50,940 nt of DNA, taken from NCBI RefSeq assembly GCF_004000825.1, contig NZ_BILZ01000044.1, positions 1-50,940 on the forward strand, in the 5' to 3' direction. Positions 8,728 through 17,543 of this stretch are shown here, piece after piece (position 1 is the first letter of the stretch; each line of letters starts with the position of its first letter). Below the pieces are notes generated by a model. It saw nothing but the letters and a program-made list of their open reading frames with translations, ran no database searches and was not told the DNA's origin. Both the position numbers and the translations under genes were made by a program. The DNA comes from Paenibacillus kobensis NBRC 15729. GTDB lineage: Bacteria; Bacillota; Bacilli; Paenibacillales; Paenibacillaceae.

Positions 8728-10443
8728 TTAGCTGCTCTGGAAGTCAGCTTGCACAAGACGGCGGTATAGCGTATCGTCCGCCATTAATGTATCATGCGTG
8801 CCTTGTTCGGCGACTTCGCCGTTCTGAAGCACAATAATCCAATCGGCATGGCGGATCGTCGACAGCCGATGCGCGACGACGACCGTCGTTCGGCCTGTAC
8901 GGTCGGCCAGCAGGCAGTCCTGCAGGCGGCGCTCCGTCTCCAGGTCGAGCGCAGAAGTCGCTTCGTCCAGAATGAGCAGCTCCGGCTGCCGGAGTAATGC
9001 CCGCGCAATGGCTGTACGCTGCCGCTGCCCTCCGGACAGCGTGATGCCGCGTTCGCCGATGATCGTATCGAGGCCGTCCGGCAGGCTGGCGACCGTCTCG
9101 GACAGCTGGGCGGCGTCCAGCGCCCGGCTTAGCTCCGCCTCTGACGCCTCCCGTCCAAGAAGCAAGTTGGTCCGCAGCGTATCGTGCAGCAGGAACGGCT
9201 CTTGCTGCACGTAGGCGACTTTAGCGCGCCAATCTTCCTGACGCCAGCTCGTGAGGGGACAGCCGTTCACTCGAACTTCGCCTTCCGTCGGCTCATGAAG
9301 ACCGGCGAGAAGAGCGGCCGCCGTCGATTTGCCGCTGCCGCTCGGACCGACGATGGCAGTCATTGCGCCGGGACGAATCTCGAAGCTGACTGATTTCAGC
9401 ACGGGCATCCCTGCATCTGCTGCGTACGAGAAGGTGGCCGATTCGAAAGCCAGCTGTTCAAGTCCGGCAAGCGGCTCCGAGCCTTCCTCGACGGAAGGGC
9501 CTTCGTGAAACGCGCGAATGTATTCGGTATGCTTCAGATGGCCGGCGATGTCGGTACCTGCGACGAACAGCTCCTGCAGACTCGACAGCAGCTGTCCCGC
9601 GAACAGATACGCGACGAAGAACGCACCAGCGCTGATCTCTCCTTGCAGGCACAGCAGGCCGCCGAACACCAGCGCGCACAGCCGGATGCCCCATTCCAGA
9701 GGCGAGCCCGCTAACGTTCTCTTCGCGCGCAGATTCGTATCCTCCCGCACTCGCGCGGCGTAGACGTCAAAATGGCGGTCATACCGTTGTTTCTCCCAAG
9801 CTCCGCGATGATAGGCCAGCACTTCCCGCGTGCCGGACAGCCCCTCCTCGAGGCAGATGCCCAGCGCATTCCGCGCTTCCCAGAGCCGCCCCGACATTTG
9901 TTTCATTCGTCCCGCAAAGTAACGGCTTAATGCTACATATCCCGCAGCGGCAACAGCGCACGCCGCGAACAGGAGCGGATGGACCCATAGCAGGAAGCAA
10001 GAGAAGATCACGGCCGCGGCGCCGGTCCGCACGAAGACGAACAGCCGATCCGAGAAGGCGAATGCCACCATATGGGCGTGATGCAGAAACAGACCGATCA
10101 GCTCGTTCGTCCGTTCCCGCTGCAGCCGGACAAGCGGAAGCCGGTCGGCCCGCTCCAGCAGCTTGCGGGACAATCTTAGTCGAATGCCAGCGTAGTTGTA
10201 CAAAGAGACAACGGGGCTGACGTAGACCAGCACCGCATGGACAAAATACAGCCCCGCCATGGCGTATATAATGGTTTGCATAGCGTGCTGTACGTCGCCT
10301 GACAGCAGGCCGTTCAGCAGATTGCGCTGCAGCGAGCTGCCGATCAGATCGGCGGCAACCTGCAGCGCCGTCAGACTCGCCACCAGCGCAAGCAGCCAGC
10401 GGCGCGCCTTAACGTGCGGCCAGATCCATCGCAAACTGTGCAT
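8728..10443 (-). CDS. ABC exporter half-transporter (membrane + ATPase)
   Basis: Fused exporter subunit of 571 residues. The N-terminal six-helix membrane domain spans about 15-305. The ATPase domain has Walker A GPSGSGKS (366-373), signature LSGGQ (469-473), Walker B LLILDE (489-494) and a VAHRLS switch histidine. Its start lies inside the end of the preceding ABC gene (35-bp overlap), so the two are co-translated and probably form a heterodimer. Both ATPase sites look intact, unlike many heterodimeric exporters with one degenerate site. The substrate is unknown; drug or peptide export is possible. Confidence 0.92.
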   Translation of the reverse strand: MHSLRWIWPHVKARRWLLALVASLTALQVAADLIGSSLQRNLLNGLLSGDVQHAMQTIIYAMAGLYFVHAVLVYVSPVVSLYNYAGIRLRLSRKLLERADRLPLVRLQRERTNELIGLFLHHAHMVAFAFSDRLFVFVRTGAAAVIFSCFLLWVHPLLFAACAVAAAGYVALSRYFAGRMKQMSGRLWEARNALGICLEEGLSGTREVLAYHRGAWEKQRYDRHFDVYAARVREDTNLRAKRTLAGSPLEWGIRLCALVFGGLLCLQGEISAGAFFVAYLFAGQLLSSLQELFVAGTDIAGHLKHTEYIRAFHEGPSVEEGSEPLAGLEQLAFESATFSYAADAGMPVLKSVSFEIRPGAMTAIVGPSGSGKSTAAALLAGLHEPTEGEVRVNGCPLTSWRQEDWRAKVAYVQQEPFLLHDTLRTNLLLGREASEAELSRALDAAQLSETVASLPDGLDTIIGERGITLSGGQRQRTAIARALLRQPELLILDEATSALDLETERRLQDCLLADRTGRTTVVVAHRLSTIRHADWIIVLQNGEVAEQGTHDTLMADDTLYRRLVQADFQSS

Positions 10444-12232
10444 CGTGTTTTCCCCCTTCTTCGTTGTTCATGCCCTCGACAAGCCGGGTGAACGCGCCGC
10501 CCCGCGACAGCAGCTCCTCGTAAGTTCCTTGTTCGACAATACGCCCGTTCTCCACATGGACGATGAGGTCGTAATCCTGAATCGTTGAAATCCGGTGCGC
10601 CACCGCGACGATCGTCCGGCCGTGCGCCAGCTGGCGCAGCGCTTCTGTTACCTCGCGCTCGCTTTCGTTGTCGAGCGCTGAAGTCGCTTCGTCCAGCAGA
10701 ACGATCGCCGGATTGCTCAGCAGCATCCGGGCGATCGCGATGCGCTGCTTCTGCCCGCCGGAGAGAATGACGCCGCGCTCGCCAAGCGGTGTATCATAGC
10801 CTTGCGGCAGTTGCTCGATGAACGTGTGAGCGGCGGCCTTTCGGGCAGCTTCGACGACCTCATCATCGGTGGCGTCTGGACGGCCGAAGCGAATGTTCTC
10901 GCGTACGCTGAAGCCGAAGAGATACGTTTCTTGAAACACGATACCGATCGTTTCGCGCAGGACGCCGAGCGGCCAATCGCGGATATCTAAGCCGTCGATC
11001 ACGATCCGTCCGTAAGTAGGATCATAGAAACGCGGGATCAGCTTCAGCAGCGTCGATTTGCCGCCGCCGCTTGGTCCGACGAGCGCGATACGTTTGCCTG
11101 CCGGGATAGATAACTGAACATCAGTGAGCACAGAAGGACGGCCTTCGTAAGCGAACGAAACATGGTCTAACATAATGCTTCCATATACGGTCCCTATAGG
11201 AGAAACATTCGGCGAATCGGCGATCATGGGCGCGGTGCCCATCAGGTCGTACAATCGCCGCATCTGATGAATCAGGATACGTTGCTCGGCCAACAGTGAG
11301 ATGGTCTGCATCATGTGGCGCATACCAAGCCCGTGGTACAGCAGAAACGCGGCCGCTGCGCCGACGGACAGCTTGCCAGCCGGAACGGCGTATATGGCAT
11401 ACAGTAGAGCGGCTAAGCTTCCGGCGTAAAAAGACAACGTACGCGCACTTTGGCGCGCATTGATCAGCTTATAGGTTCGCAGGAACAGCCGGTCGTTCTC
11501 CGCCATCCGCTTTTCCGTACGCGCATTAGTCCAGCGCTCCGCGCCGTTCGCCCGCAATTCCGCCTTGCCGGACAGTGTCTCGTGCAGTGAACCATAAAGC
11601 CGGACACGCTCGTCTGCCCATGCTCTACTGGCGCGTCCCATTGCCCGCTCGATGAACGGTCCTGATGCATAGAACAATAGAATGGCCGGCACGGTCATAA
11701 GAAGCATGATCCCGCTTGTGCTAGCCATACAGAAGAGCGCGAGAACAGTGAATAGGCTGTTGCGAATAAGACCGGGAAGCAGCTTGCGGTAAAAATCTTG
11801 AAGTGCGGCCGTCTCCGACTGCAGCAATCCAAGACTCTCACCGACGGGATGCGTCTCGAAATACGAGAAGCCAAGCGAGCGGATTTTGGCGAATAGTCCG
11901 AACTGAATATTGGCGGCGATTCTTTCTTGCATCGGTCTGCCAATCGCTTCTTGCGCGATTCCCGCTCCTATCGCCGCGAAGGGGAGGGCAATGAGCCAAG
12001 GCAGAAGCTGCAAGAAGCGTGCGCGGTCACCTGCAGGGACGATGTCGTCGAGGACATACTGCACGACTTTGGGCATAACAAGCTCAGCACCTGCCATGAT
12101 GAGTCCTGCTAGCAGGACGAGCAAGAATCGAGACATGTAGGGCTTGAGCCAGCTTGTCATCCACCGGTAAATGCGCAGCGACTCGCCCAGCGATAGTGCT
12201 TCCTTATTCTTTGTCTTATTGAGATCTTTCAT
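10409..12232 (-). CDS. ABC exporter half-transporter (membrane + ATPase)
   Basis: Second fused exporter subunit, 607 residues from the ATG at 12232, which has a GGGGGAG site 6 nt upstream. An in-frame TTG five codons earlier overlaps that site and is less likely. Six-helix membrane domain at about 30-315; ATPase with Walker A GPSGGGKS (386-393), signature LSGGQ (490-494), Walker B VLLDEATS and AHRIS switch. It is the first gene of a two-gene exporter operon and probably the dimer partner of the downstream subunit. A divergently transcribed AraC/GyrI regulator suggests that a small compound sensed by that regulator controls it. Confidence 0.92.
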   Translation of the reverse strand: MKDLNKTKNKEALSLGESLRIYRWMTSWLKPYMSRFLLVLLAGLIMAGAELVMPKVVQYVLDDIVPAGDRARFLQLLPWLIALPFAAIGAGIAQEAIGRPMQERIAANIQFGLFAKIRSLGFSYFETHPVGESLGLLQSETAALQDFYRKLLPGLIRNSLFTVLALFCMASTSGIMLLMTVPAILLFYASGPFIERAMGRASRAWADERVRLYGSLHETLSGKAELRANGAERWTNARTEKRMAENDRLFLRTYKLINARQSARTLSFYAGSLAALLYAIYAVPAGKLSVGAAAAFLLYHGLGMRHMMQTISLLAEQRILIHQMRRLYDLMGTAPMIADSPNVSPIGTVYGSIMLDHVSFAYEGRPSVLTDVQLSIPAGKRIALVGPSGGGKSTLLKLIPRFYDPTYGRIVIDGLDIRDWPLGVLRETIGIVFQETYLFGFSVRENIRFGRPDATDDEVVEAARKAAAHTFIEQLPQGYDTPLGERGVILSGGQKQRIAIARMLLSNPAIVLLDEATSALDNESEREVTEALRQLAHGRTIVAVAHRISTIQDYDLIVHVENGRIVEQGTYEELLSRGGAFTRLVEGMNNEEGGKHDAQFAMDLAAR

Positions 12233-12337
12233 GGCAGTCTCCCCCAATGGATGATGTTCCCGCGAAAGCAGAGCTTACGGCTAAGCAAAGCCTCACTGAT
12301 CCAATGTAGGGGAGCGGAGGGGGAACTGTCTTGCCCG

Positions 12338-12368
12338 TTCTTGCGAACCGTTTAACGATTCTTGCGAA
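12338..12368. promoter_or_regulatory. Two TTCTTGCGAA repeats 21 bp apart, operator candidate
   Basis: TTCTTGCGAA occurs at 12338-12347 and again at 12359-12368. The 21-bp spacing is two helical turns, as expected for an AraC-family dimer on direct repeats. Each copy is also a small dyad (TTC-TTGC-GAA). They sit midway between the ABC exporter operon and the divergent AraC/GyrI regulator gene. Confidence 0.5.
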
Positions 12369-12435
12369 ACCATTGTTCTCCAATTAAACTATTTAATGAT
12401 TGGTATACGTTCCTTGAACTACTACTAGAAAGCTG

Positions 12436-13377
12436 GTGATCTTCTTGTCCGCTTCCTCGCTGCCGCATAGCCATATCATCAGCGTACAGCGCGTTGTCAG
12501 CTATATCGAAAAGCATCTCGACGAAGAACTAACGATCGAGCGTCTGGCTGCGGTCGGATCGTTCTCGCCGTTCCATTTTCATAGGCTGTTCTATCAAGTG
12601 ATGAACGAGAATGTCGCCGGCTTCATCCGACGGCTGCGGATTGAGAAGGCCTCGAAGCTGCTGGTCTTTCACCCGGATCGGACGATTAGCGACATTGCAC
12701 TGGAATGCGGCTTACAGTCGCCAGCCCATTTTGCGCGCGCGTTTCGTGAGCTGACGGGCTTATCCGCAACTGAATTTCGAAAGCGCTCTAATCCAGGCGT
12801 TCTCGTCGGTCTATTCGAGCAAAGCTATGATGACGAAACTGGACTGCAATCGGAACGGTTTCAACTGCTGCGCGAGAAGTTTATGCGAATGCAGGTGCGG
12901 CTGGAGCGTCTCCCGGAGGAAACGGTCTATTATCGGCGTTTCATCGGAACGCTGGACCTGAGCACGCGTAATAATGTCGAATTAGAGGACCATTTCCGGT
13001 ATGTGGAGGGGTGGCTGAAGGCGAGGGAAATGGCAGACGATGAGCGCAAATATATCGGCATCGTTCTCGACGATCCGTACGTCACACCGCCGGGCCGGCA
13101 TCGGTACGACGCTTGTATCACGGCGAGCCGCGATGCTGCGGCGGAAAGCGGCGTCGACCGGCAGACCCTGCCCGGCGGGCTGTACGCGACGGTCCATTTG
13201 ATCGAACGGCCGGAGTTCATTTGCGACCTGATCTACCTGATGCATATTCAGTGGCTGCCGGGCAGTCCCTATACGTGGGATAACACTCGACCGTCGTTCG
13301 AATGGCTCCATGAGCCGGATAGCTGGAAAGACGGGGAGGAGCGAGTTACGTTTTATTTGCCGGTGAAGGCGAGATGA
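12436..13377 (+). CDS. AraC regulator with GyrI-like effector domain
   Basis: Transcription regulator of 313 residues. An AraC-type double helix-turn-helix occupies about 13-110 (FSPFHFHRLFYQVM, then ALECGLQSPAHFARAFREL). It is followed by a GyrI/AraC effector-binding domain (about 155-310) that in relatives binds amphipathic drugs or small molecules, as in Rob or BmrR-type domains. The start shown is a GTG; a TTG nine bases later is an alternative, and neither has an ideal ribosome site. It is divergent from the two ABC exporter genes and is their probable regulator. Confidence 0.9.
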   Translation: MIFLSASSLPHSHIISVQRVVSYIEKHLDEELTIERLAAVGSFSPFHFHRLFYQVMNENVAGFIRRLRIEKASKLLVFHPDRTISDIALECGLQSPAHFARAFRELTGLSATEFRKRSNPGVLVGLFEQSYDDETGLQSERFQLLREKFMRMQVRLERLPEETVYYRRFIGTLDLSTRNNVELEDHFRYVEGWLKAREMADDERKYIGIVLDDPYVTPPGRHRYDACITASRDAAAESGVDRQTLPGGLYATVHLIERPEFICDLIYLMHIQWLPGSPYTWDNTRPSFEWLHEPDSWKDGEERVTFYLPVKAR

Positions 13378-13394
13378 GGATGTTGCGTCATGAC

Positions 13395-13425
13395 AAAAAG
13401 TCCGGAAGCTTAGGAGCTTCCGGAC
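13395..13425 (-). terminator. Terminator of the DUF1877 gene
   Basis: Perfect 11-bp stem (GTCCGGAAGCT / AGCTTCCGGAC), 4-nt loop, followed by TTTTT on the minus strand. It sits between two convergent genes and may also stop the AraC/GyrI transcript. Confidence 0.85.
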
Positions 13426-13486
13426 CATTCACATATTACATCATTCTATTGCGTGAATACGGAACATTGAATAATCTAGCTTCGGC

Positions 13487-13987
13487 CTAGCTCATATAAA
13501 GCAGCATCGCCTCGTTATTCTTTGCCGCTTCTTGATAATAAGCCACTAATTCCCGGTAATAGTCCATCACGTATTCACGTTCTCCATCTTCATCCCAGTC
13601 GATCGAAGGATAGATATCCAGCTCCGTCATATGCTCAGGATTATAACGGCGAAGAAGCTCTTCCTCGGAAATGACGGACAGTGCGTCGTGAATTTGTTTC
13701 ACTTGTTCAGCTGTCAAATAACGAGTCGGATTATAGTCTTCGTTCTCTTCTTCCTCATCCGGTTCGCCAATCGGCGTTCCCCCAAGCACCGTATGAATAA
13801 GCGGTACTTCTCCCTCCCATGCCGCGCCGTTCAACAAATAGTGAATCGCATGCCAGGACTTGTCCAGGTACAACGATTGATCTTCATCTGCTACACCATA
13901 AAGCAGCTCGTCTAATTCGACATCACCTTGGAGCAAGTCATTTAATACCGTCGGAGAAATACGTTTCAGATTGCCTACCATGCTCAT
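13487..13987 (-). CDS. DUF1877 (YfbM-like) protein
   Basis: Small soluble acidic protein of 166 residues. The opening MSMVGNLKRIS, followed by LYLDKSWHAIHYLLNG, is the hallmark of the DUF1877/YfbM family, whose function is not established. A Glu/Asp-rich segment occupies about 75-90. An AGGGGAA site lies just before the ATG. It is monocistronic with its own terminator, and neighbouring genes give no functional hint. Confidence 0.85.
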   Translation of the reverse strand: MSMVGNLKRISPTVLNDLLQGDVELDELLYGVADEDQSLYLDKSWHAIHYLLNGAAWEGEVPLIHTVLGGTPIGEPDEEEENEDYNPTRYLTAEQVKQIHDALSVISEEELLRRYNPEHMTELDIYPSIDWDEDGEREYVMDYYRELVAYYQEAAKNNEAMLLYMS

Positions 13988-14146
13988 GGAAATTCCCCTC
14001 TCATTCTCATTATCTTCTGTTTTCGTTATAGCGAAATAACAACTGGAATAAATTCACAACAGTAATATAAACCCAACTTCCCATTTTGTCTATATGTTAC
14101 AAATTGTTACATAACAACTCAATAGTCGAATCCGATGAGCCCAACG

Positions 14147-14174
14147 CAAAAAAGGCAACCATCAAGTGGCTGCC
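14147..14174 (-). terminator. Terminator of the DUF4097 gene
   Basis: On the minus strand GGCAGCC pairs with GGTTGCC (one G-T pair) around a 7-nt loop and is followed by TTTTTT. It lies 22 bp beyond the stop codon of the SGSGN-repeat gene. Confidence 0.8.
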
Positions 14175-14196
14175 CCTTATCCCCGTCCTATTGTCG

Positions 14197-15051
14197 CTAT
14201 GCCAACTGGAAATTGCCTGAGCCCGTTCGTACCCTCAGTCTTACTTCACCGTCTCCGAACTTGCCGCGCAGCGCCGAATTGCCTCGGCCGCGTTCCTGCG
14301 TGACGAATCCCGGTCTCGTCACGTGAGCATTACCCGATCCGCTCTCATATTCCAGCGATAACGATAACGGCTCCGGCGCCAAGCGGACGAATATGTTACC
14401 GCTTCCCGAGTGCAGCTCCGTATCTCCTTCGATCGACAACTCTTCCGCTTCAATGTTGCCCGAGCCCGTCTCCGCGGTCAACGTCGTCATTCCTTCAATC
14501 AGTCTCAAATTCCCGCTCCCCGTCCGAATGCAAGTCTTACCCGCATCGAACCATTCGGCGTCGATGTTGCCGGATCCGACATTCATGTCCAGCAGTTGCC
14601 CCGCAACGATGTCCGTTGCAATCAGATTCCCGCTGCCCGTTGCAACATAGACCGTGTCCGCTTTCAGATCTCTCACTCGTACATTGCCGCTGCCGGTGTT
14701 GATTTGAATCGTCGACCAAATCTTCGCAGGCAGCTCTACTTCAAGATGAAGCGTTCCCCAATCCAAGAAACGCAACAATCCTCGTTCTTGCCGAATGCCG
14801 ATTGCCAGCTCATCTTGCAGCCGCGAAGTCGCGATGCCGATCTCTCCGTTCCAAGTCTTGCTCAGCTTGCCGGTCAACCGAATGCCAATCGTCGCGCCAT
14901 TACTAGGTGTAACCGTCACGTTCGCACGCTTGACGTCGATCAGAACGCTGCGGACGCCATCGGCTCCAGCCTGCTCGAATCTGCCGTTCAACTGCTCCTT
15001 ACGCCACATCATAAAAGAATTCGCTTTGCTTTCAGCGTTCTCGACTGACAT
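14197..15051 (-). CDS. DUF4097 beta-strand repeat protein (SGSGN repeats)
   Basis: Protein of 284 residues from the ATG at 15051, chosen because GGAGGG lies 6 nt upstream; the ORF stays open 11 codons further. At least seven regularly spaced GSGN motifs separate short beta strands (GSGNVRV, GSGNLIA, GSGNIDAE, GSGNLRL, GSGNIEAE, GSGNIFV, GSGNFQLA). This is the signature of DUF4097/putative adhesin-type beta-solenoid proteins such as the YvlB group. No signal peptide or membrane helix is visible. In relatives these proteins are linked to envelope-stress genes, but no partner gene is nearby and function is unknown. Confidence 0.88.
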   Translation of the reverse strand: MSVENAESKANSFMMWRKEQLNGRFEQAGADGVRSVLIDVKRANVTVTPSNGATIGIRLTGKLSKTWNGEIGIATSRLQDELAIGIRQERGLLRFLDWGTLHLEVELPAKIWSTIQINTGSGNVRVRDLKADTVYVATGSGNLIATDIVAGQLLDMNVGSGNIDAEWFDAGKTCIRTGSGNLRLIEGMTTLTAETGSGNIEAEELSIEGDTELHSGSGNIFVRLAPEPLSLSLEYESGSGNAHVTRPGFVTQERGRGNSALRGKFGDGEVRLRVRTGSGNFQLA

Positions 15052-15158
15052 TCCATCCCTCCGCCCTATACCAGCAAGCAGCACGTTCAGCCGCTTGCTT
15101 CACTTATAATCAGATTACCACGCCAGATGTACGCGAACATTCGACTGGCGTCGTATTT

Positions 15159-15184
15159 CGATACCCGACTCTAGTCGGGTATCG
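15159..15184. promoter_or_regulatory. 26-bp palindrome in divergent promoter region
   Basis: Arms CGATACCCGACT and AGTCGGGTATCG are perfect complements around a central CT. It lies between the divergent DUF4097 and exonuclease genes. A plus-strand TATAAT occurs at 15198-15203, which would put the right arm over the -35 position (about 15175-15180). No T run follows on either strand, so an operator is more likely than a terminator. Confidence 0.5.
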
Positions 15185-15279
15185 TACTTCGCACGCATAT
15201 AATCTCGTGATTTACCATCTCCCTCCCTTCGTCGCCGCATGTTACAATAGAGTAACAGAACAGAAAGGAGTGATTCGGT

Positions 15280-15951
15280 ATGCGCACTTATATCGTTTTC
15301 GATCTAGAATTTACCGTCCTCCGGAAACAGCAGTTTTCCGCTGACATTATCGAGATCGGTGCCGTCAAGCTGACGGACAGCGAGCAAGGTCCGGTCGAGG
15401 TGGACCGTTTTCAGACGTATGTCAAACCCGAACGCAACAAAATCATTACGTCCCACACCACCGAATTCACCGGTATCACGCAAGAGCAGGTCGATGCCGC
15501 CCCTACCTTCCGCGATGCCATTGATTTATTCCAGCAATGGATTGGGGAAGGCACCTATTATCTATGCTCATGGGGCCCCGACGACAAGCAGCATTTCGTT
15601 CGCCAATGCCGCGACATGAAGCTTGAACTCACTTGGCTGCGCAATATGAATGATCTTCAATTGTACTATACGAAGCTGCAAGGCAACGATGCCAGCAAGC
15701 GTATTGGATTAGCCAGAGCACTTGAGACAGCCGGCTTCACCTTCGACGGCGCACAGCACAGAGCGCTGGACGACGCTGCCAACACCGCGCGGCTGTTCGT
15801 GAAGATGTTCGACCAAATTACACTGGAGCATAACAACGCCTCCGAAGATCCGCTGTATGAGACGAAGCTTGTCTATTCTAGCGTCGAGGAGGACGATGAC
15901 GATTCAAACCCGTTCCGCCATCTCGCCTCGCTATTCAACAATCCTAAGTAG
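15280..15951 (+). CDS. DEDDh 3'-5' exonuclease, KapD/ERI-1 type
   Basis: Exonuclease-family protein of 223 residues. The DEDDh catalytic set is visible: D8 and E10 in FDLEF, D101/D102 in the middle motif, and H160 with D165 in HRALDDAANTARL. AAAGGAG lies 8 nt before the ATG. It resembles Bacillus KapD (a predicted exonuclease that inhibits the KinA route to sporulation) and ERI-1-like RNA exonucleases. Substrate, RNA or DNA, cannot be decided here. A weak hairpin (15953-15970) follows the stop. Confidence 0.88.
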   Translation: MRTYIVFDLEFTVLRKQQFSADIIEIGAVKLTDSEQGPVEVDRFQTYVKPERNKIITSHTTEFTGITQEQVDAAPTFRDAIDLFQQWIGEGTYYLCSWGPDDKQHFVRQCRDMKLELTWLRNMNDLQLYYTKLQGNDASKRIGLARALETAGFTFDGAQHRALDDAANTARLFVKMFDQITLEHNNASEDPLYETKLVYSSVEEDDDDSNPFRHLASLFNNPK

Positions 15952-15952
15952 G

Positions 15953-15970
15953 AGCCCCGTAACCGGGGCT
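15953..15970 (+). terminator. Short hairpin after the exonuclease gene
   Basis: AGCCCCG pairs with CGGGGCT around a 4-nt loop immediately after the stop codon. The following sequence is TCCTCT rather than a clean T run, so termination strength is doubtful. Confidence 0.5.
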
Positions 15971-15984
15971 TCCTCTATGTTCGG

Positions 15985-16557
15985 CTACATCACAAGTCTT
16001 ACCGGCCGCTTCGTGAACCGGTTCGCGTAGGACGACGCACCATACGATTCCGGCTTCGTCCTCGGCTCATACATGCCCATTGCCTTCACTCTTCCGACCA
16101 TTTCATCCACGAACATCGAGGTTGGATTCCGATGCGGCTCTGTGCCCGCGTCGATGTCAATATACGCCTCGAATGCAGCCCCATGATACAAGTAAGGGAG
16201 CAGCAATCCTTCCACTGCCGGGAACACGGGCTCCATGAACTGATAACCGGTCTGTTGAGACAACGCCGTCTCGAACGACAGCTTCTCCCGAATCGATAAG
16301 ATCGGCCTTCTTACAACGGACTGCCGGTAACAAGCCCAGACGCCTCTGCCCATTCTTCGAATAATGACGCCCGTCACAAACTTCGTATAATCCCCGAACA
16401 CTTGACTGTCCGTCCCGATGACGAACTGATACGGCGCCCTAACATCCTCCGAGACGAATCGAACGATCCGCTCACTAACATCTTCAATACTTAACTGGCA
16501 CTCCGACAAGTTCTGAAACAACGTCTCTTCGTGGAAAGCAATGCTCTTCTTGCCCAT
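15985..16557 (-). CDS. YkuK-like (DUF458) RNase H-fold protein
   Basis: Protein of 190 residues from the ATG at 16557. The frame is open to 16704, but Bacillus YkuK is about 172 residues and its N-terminus aligns with this start (FQNLSE... matching its FYNLTE...). Typical family motifs are FVIGTDSQV, GVWACYRQSVVRRP and IDIDAGTEP. The family is predicted to adopt an RNase H-like fold; activity is not established. It is convergent with the exonuclease gene. Confidence 0.85.
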   Translation of the reverse strand: MGKKSIAFHEETLFQNLSECQLSIEDVSERIVRFVSEDVRAPYQFVIGTDSQVFGDYTKFVTGVIIRRMGRGVWACYRQSVVRRPILSIREKLSFETALSQQTGYQFMEPVFPAVEGLLLPYLYHGAAFEAYIDIDAGTEPHRNPTSMFVDEMVGRVKAMGMYEPRTKPESYGASSYANRFTKRPVRLVM

Positions 16558-16799
16558 ATCCGAGTCGCCACCTGTTCGCAAGAAGCCTCGTGATAAGTTG
16601 TCGATGAGGCCGCCCATGATCAACGTTCGAATGCTGGAGTATGTACTCATACAAAAAGCCGCCGTGCGGAACACGTCAGCTGCGGAGCAGCTGCGCATTA
16701 TCATTCAACGGCGACTTGTTAGTGCGTATACGGTCACGATCAATACTGCGTCTACCTATAGCGTATCCATTAACCTTGCTTCTTGTCAACCCGGCTTAG

Positions 16800-17543
16800 C
16801 TACTCCATGTCCAACCGAAAGAACTTGCGGCTGAGGAATATGCCCATTGTGAGAATACACAGCATAACAATAACGTCTCTTATACTGGACACCGTGAAGA
16901 GCTGTCCCTCCCAGCCGTTCTGGAGCAGATGTACGGCATAGGTGAGCGGAATAAGCAGCGTAACAGGATGGAAGCTATTCGGCAGCGATTCGATCGGGAT
17001 CATCGCCCCCGACAAGAATAGCATCGGATAGAGCATGACGAATCCGATAGCCATCGCGCTTTGAAATTTTCTGGCGATGCTGGCGATAATAAATCCAATA
17101 GCGAAGAATGCCGCCGAGGCGATAAGCAAGGCAATGAGGAACTGGAAGACATGCATCTTGAGCGGCACGCTTAACGCGATTCGCGCAATTATCATGATTT
17201 CCAAAGCGCCTACTGCTACAGCAACGAACCCCTTCGTCACGATCGCCTGAATAATAATAAACGGCTTAATCGGCGTACTCTTCAATCGCTTATAGACGCC
17301 CTTCTCACGATCGGTAACAGCCTCCAGGCCGATAATGAAGAACCCGGAAGTAAACAGCACGATGCCAATCATGCCGGGGATATAACGATTGAAATAATGG
17401 ACCTGATCCGAATCTTGAGATTGGAACATCTGGCTGAAGAAATAGAAGCTTAATGCAGGCATAATGAATACGAAGAACAGTCCAATAATGTCACGTAATA
17501 ACATTCGTAATTCCATCTTCGTATGCATTAAGAGGGATCGCAT
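16800..17543 (-). CDS. ABC-2 type exporter permease
   Basis: Membrane subunit of 247 residues with about six transmembrane segments and the ABC-2 pattern (an N-terminal cytoplasmic helix, then FFVFIMPALSFYFF, and the GVYKRLKSTPIKP loop). The ATG at 17543 overlaps the ATPase stop as TGATG, so the start is set by coupling; the frame is open a further 35 codons upstream. It forms a one-ATPase, one-permease exporter with the upstream gene. It sits downstream of comA, so it may export or give immunity to a product of the quorum-controlled locus. This is inference. Confidence 0.9.
   Translation of the reverse strand: MRSLLMHTKMELRMLLRDIIGLFFVFIMPALSFYFFSQMFQSQDSDQVHYFNRYIPGMIGIVLFTSGFFIIGLEAVTDREKGVYKRLKSTPIKPFIIIQAIVTKGFVAVAVGALEIMIIARIALSVPLKMHVFQFLIALLIASAAFFAIGFIIASIARKFQSAMAIGFVMLYPMLFLSGAMIPIESLPNSFHPVTLLIPLTYAVHLLQNGWEGQLFTVSSIRDVIVMLCILTMGIFLSRKFFRLDME

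Noticed and set aside
16558-16704. N-terminal extension of the YkuK-like protein (49 more codons)
   Set aside because: The extension is Ser/Cys/Thr-rich and unlike the family, and the family N-terminus aligns with the ATG at 16557.
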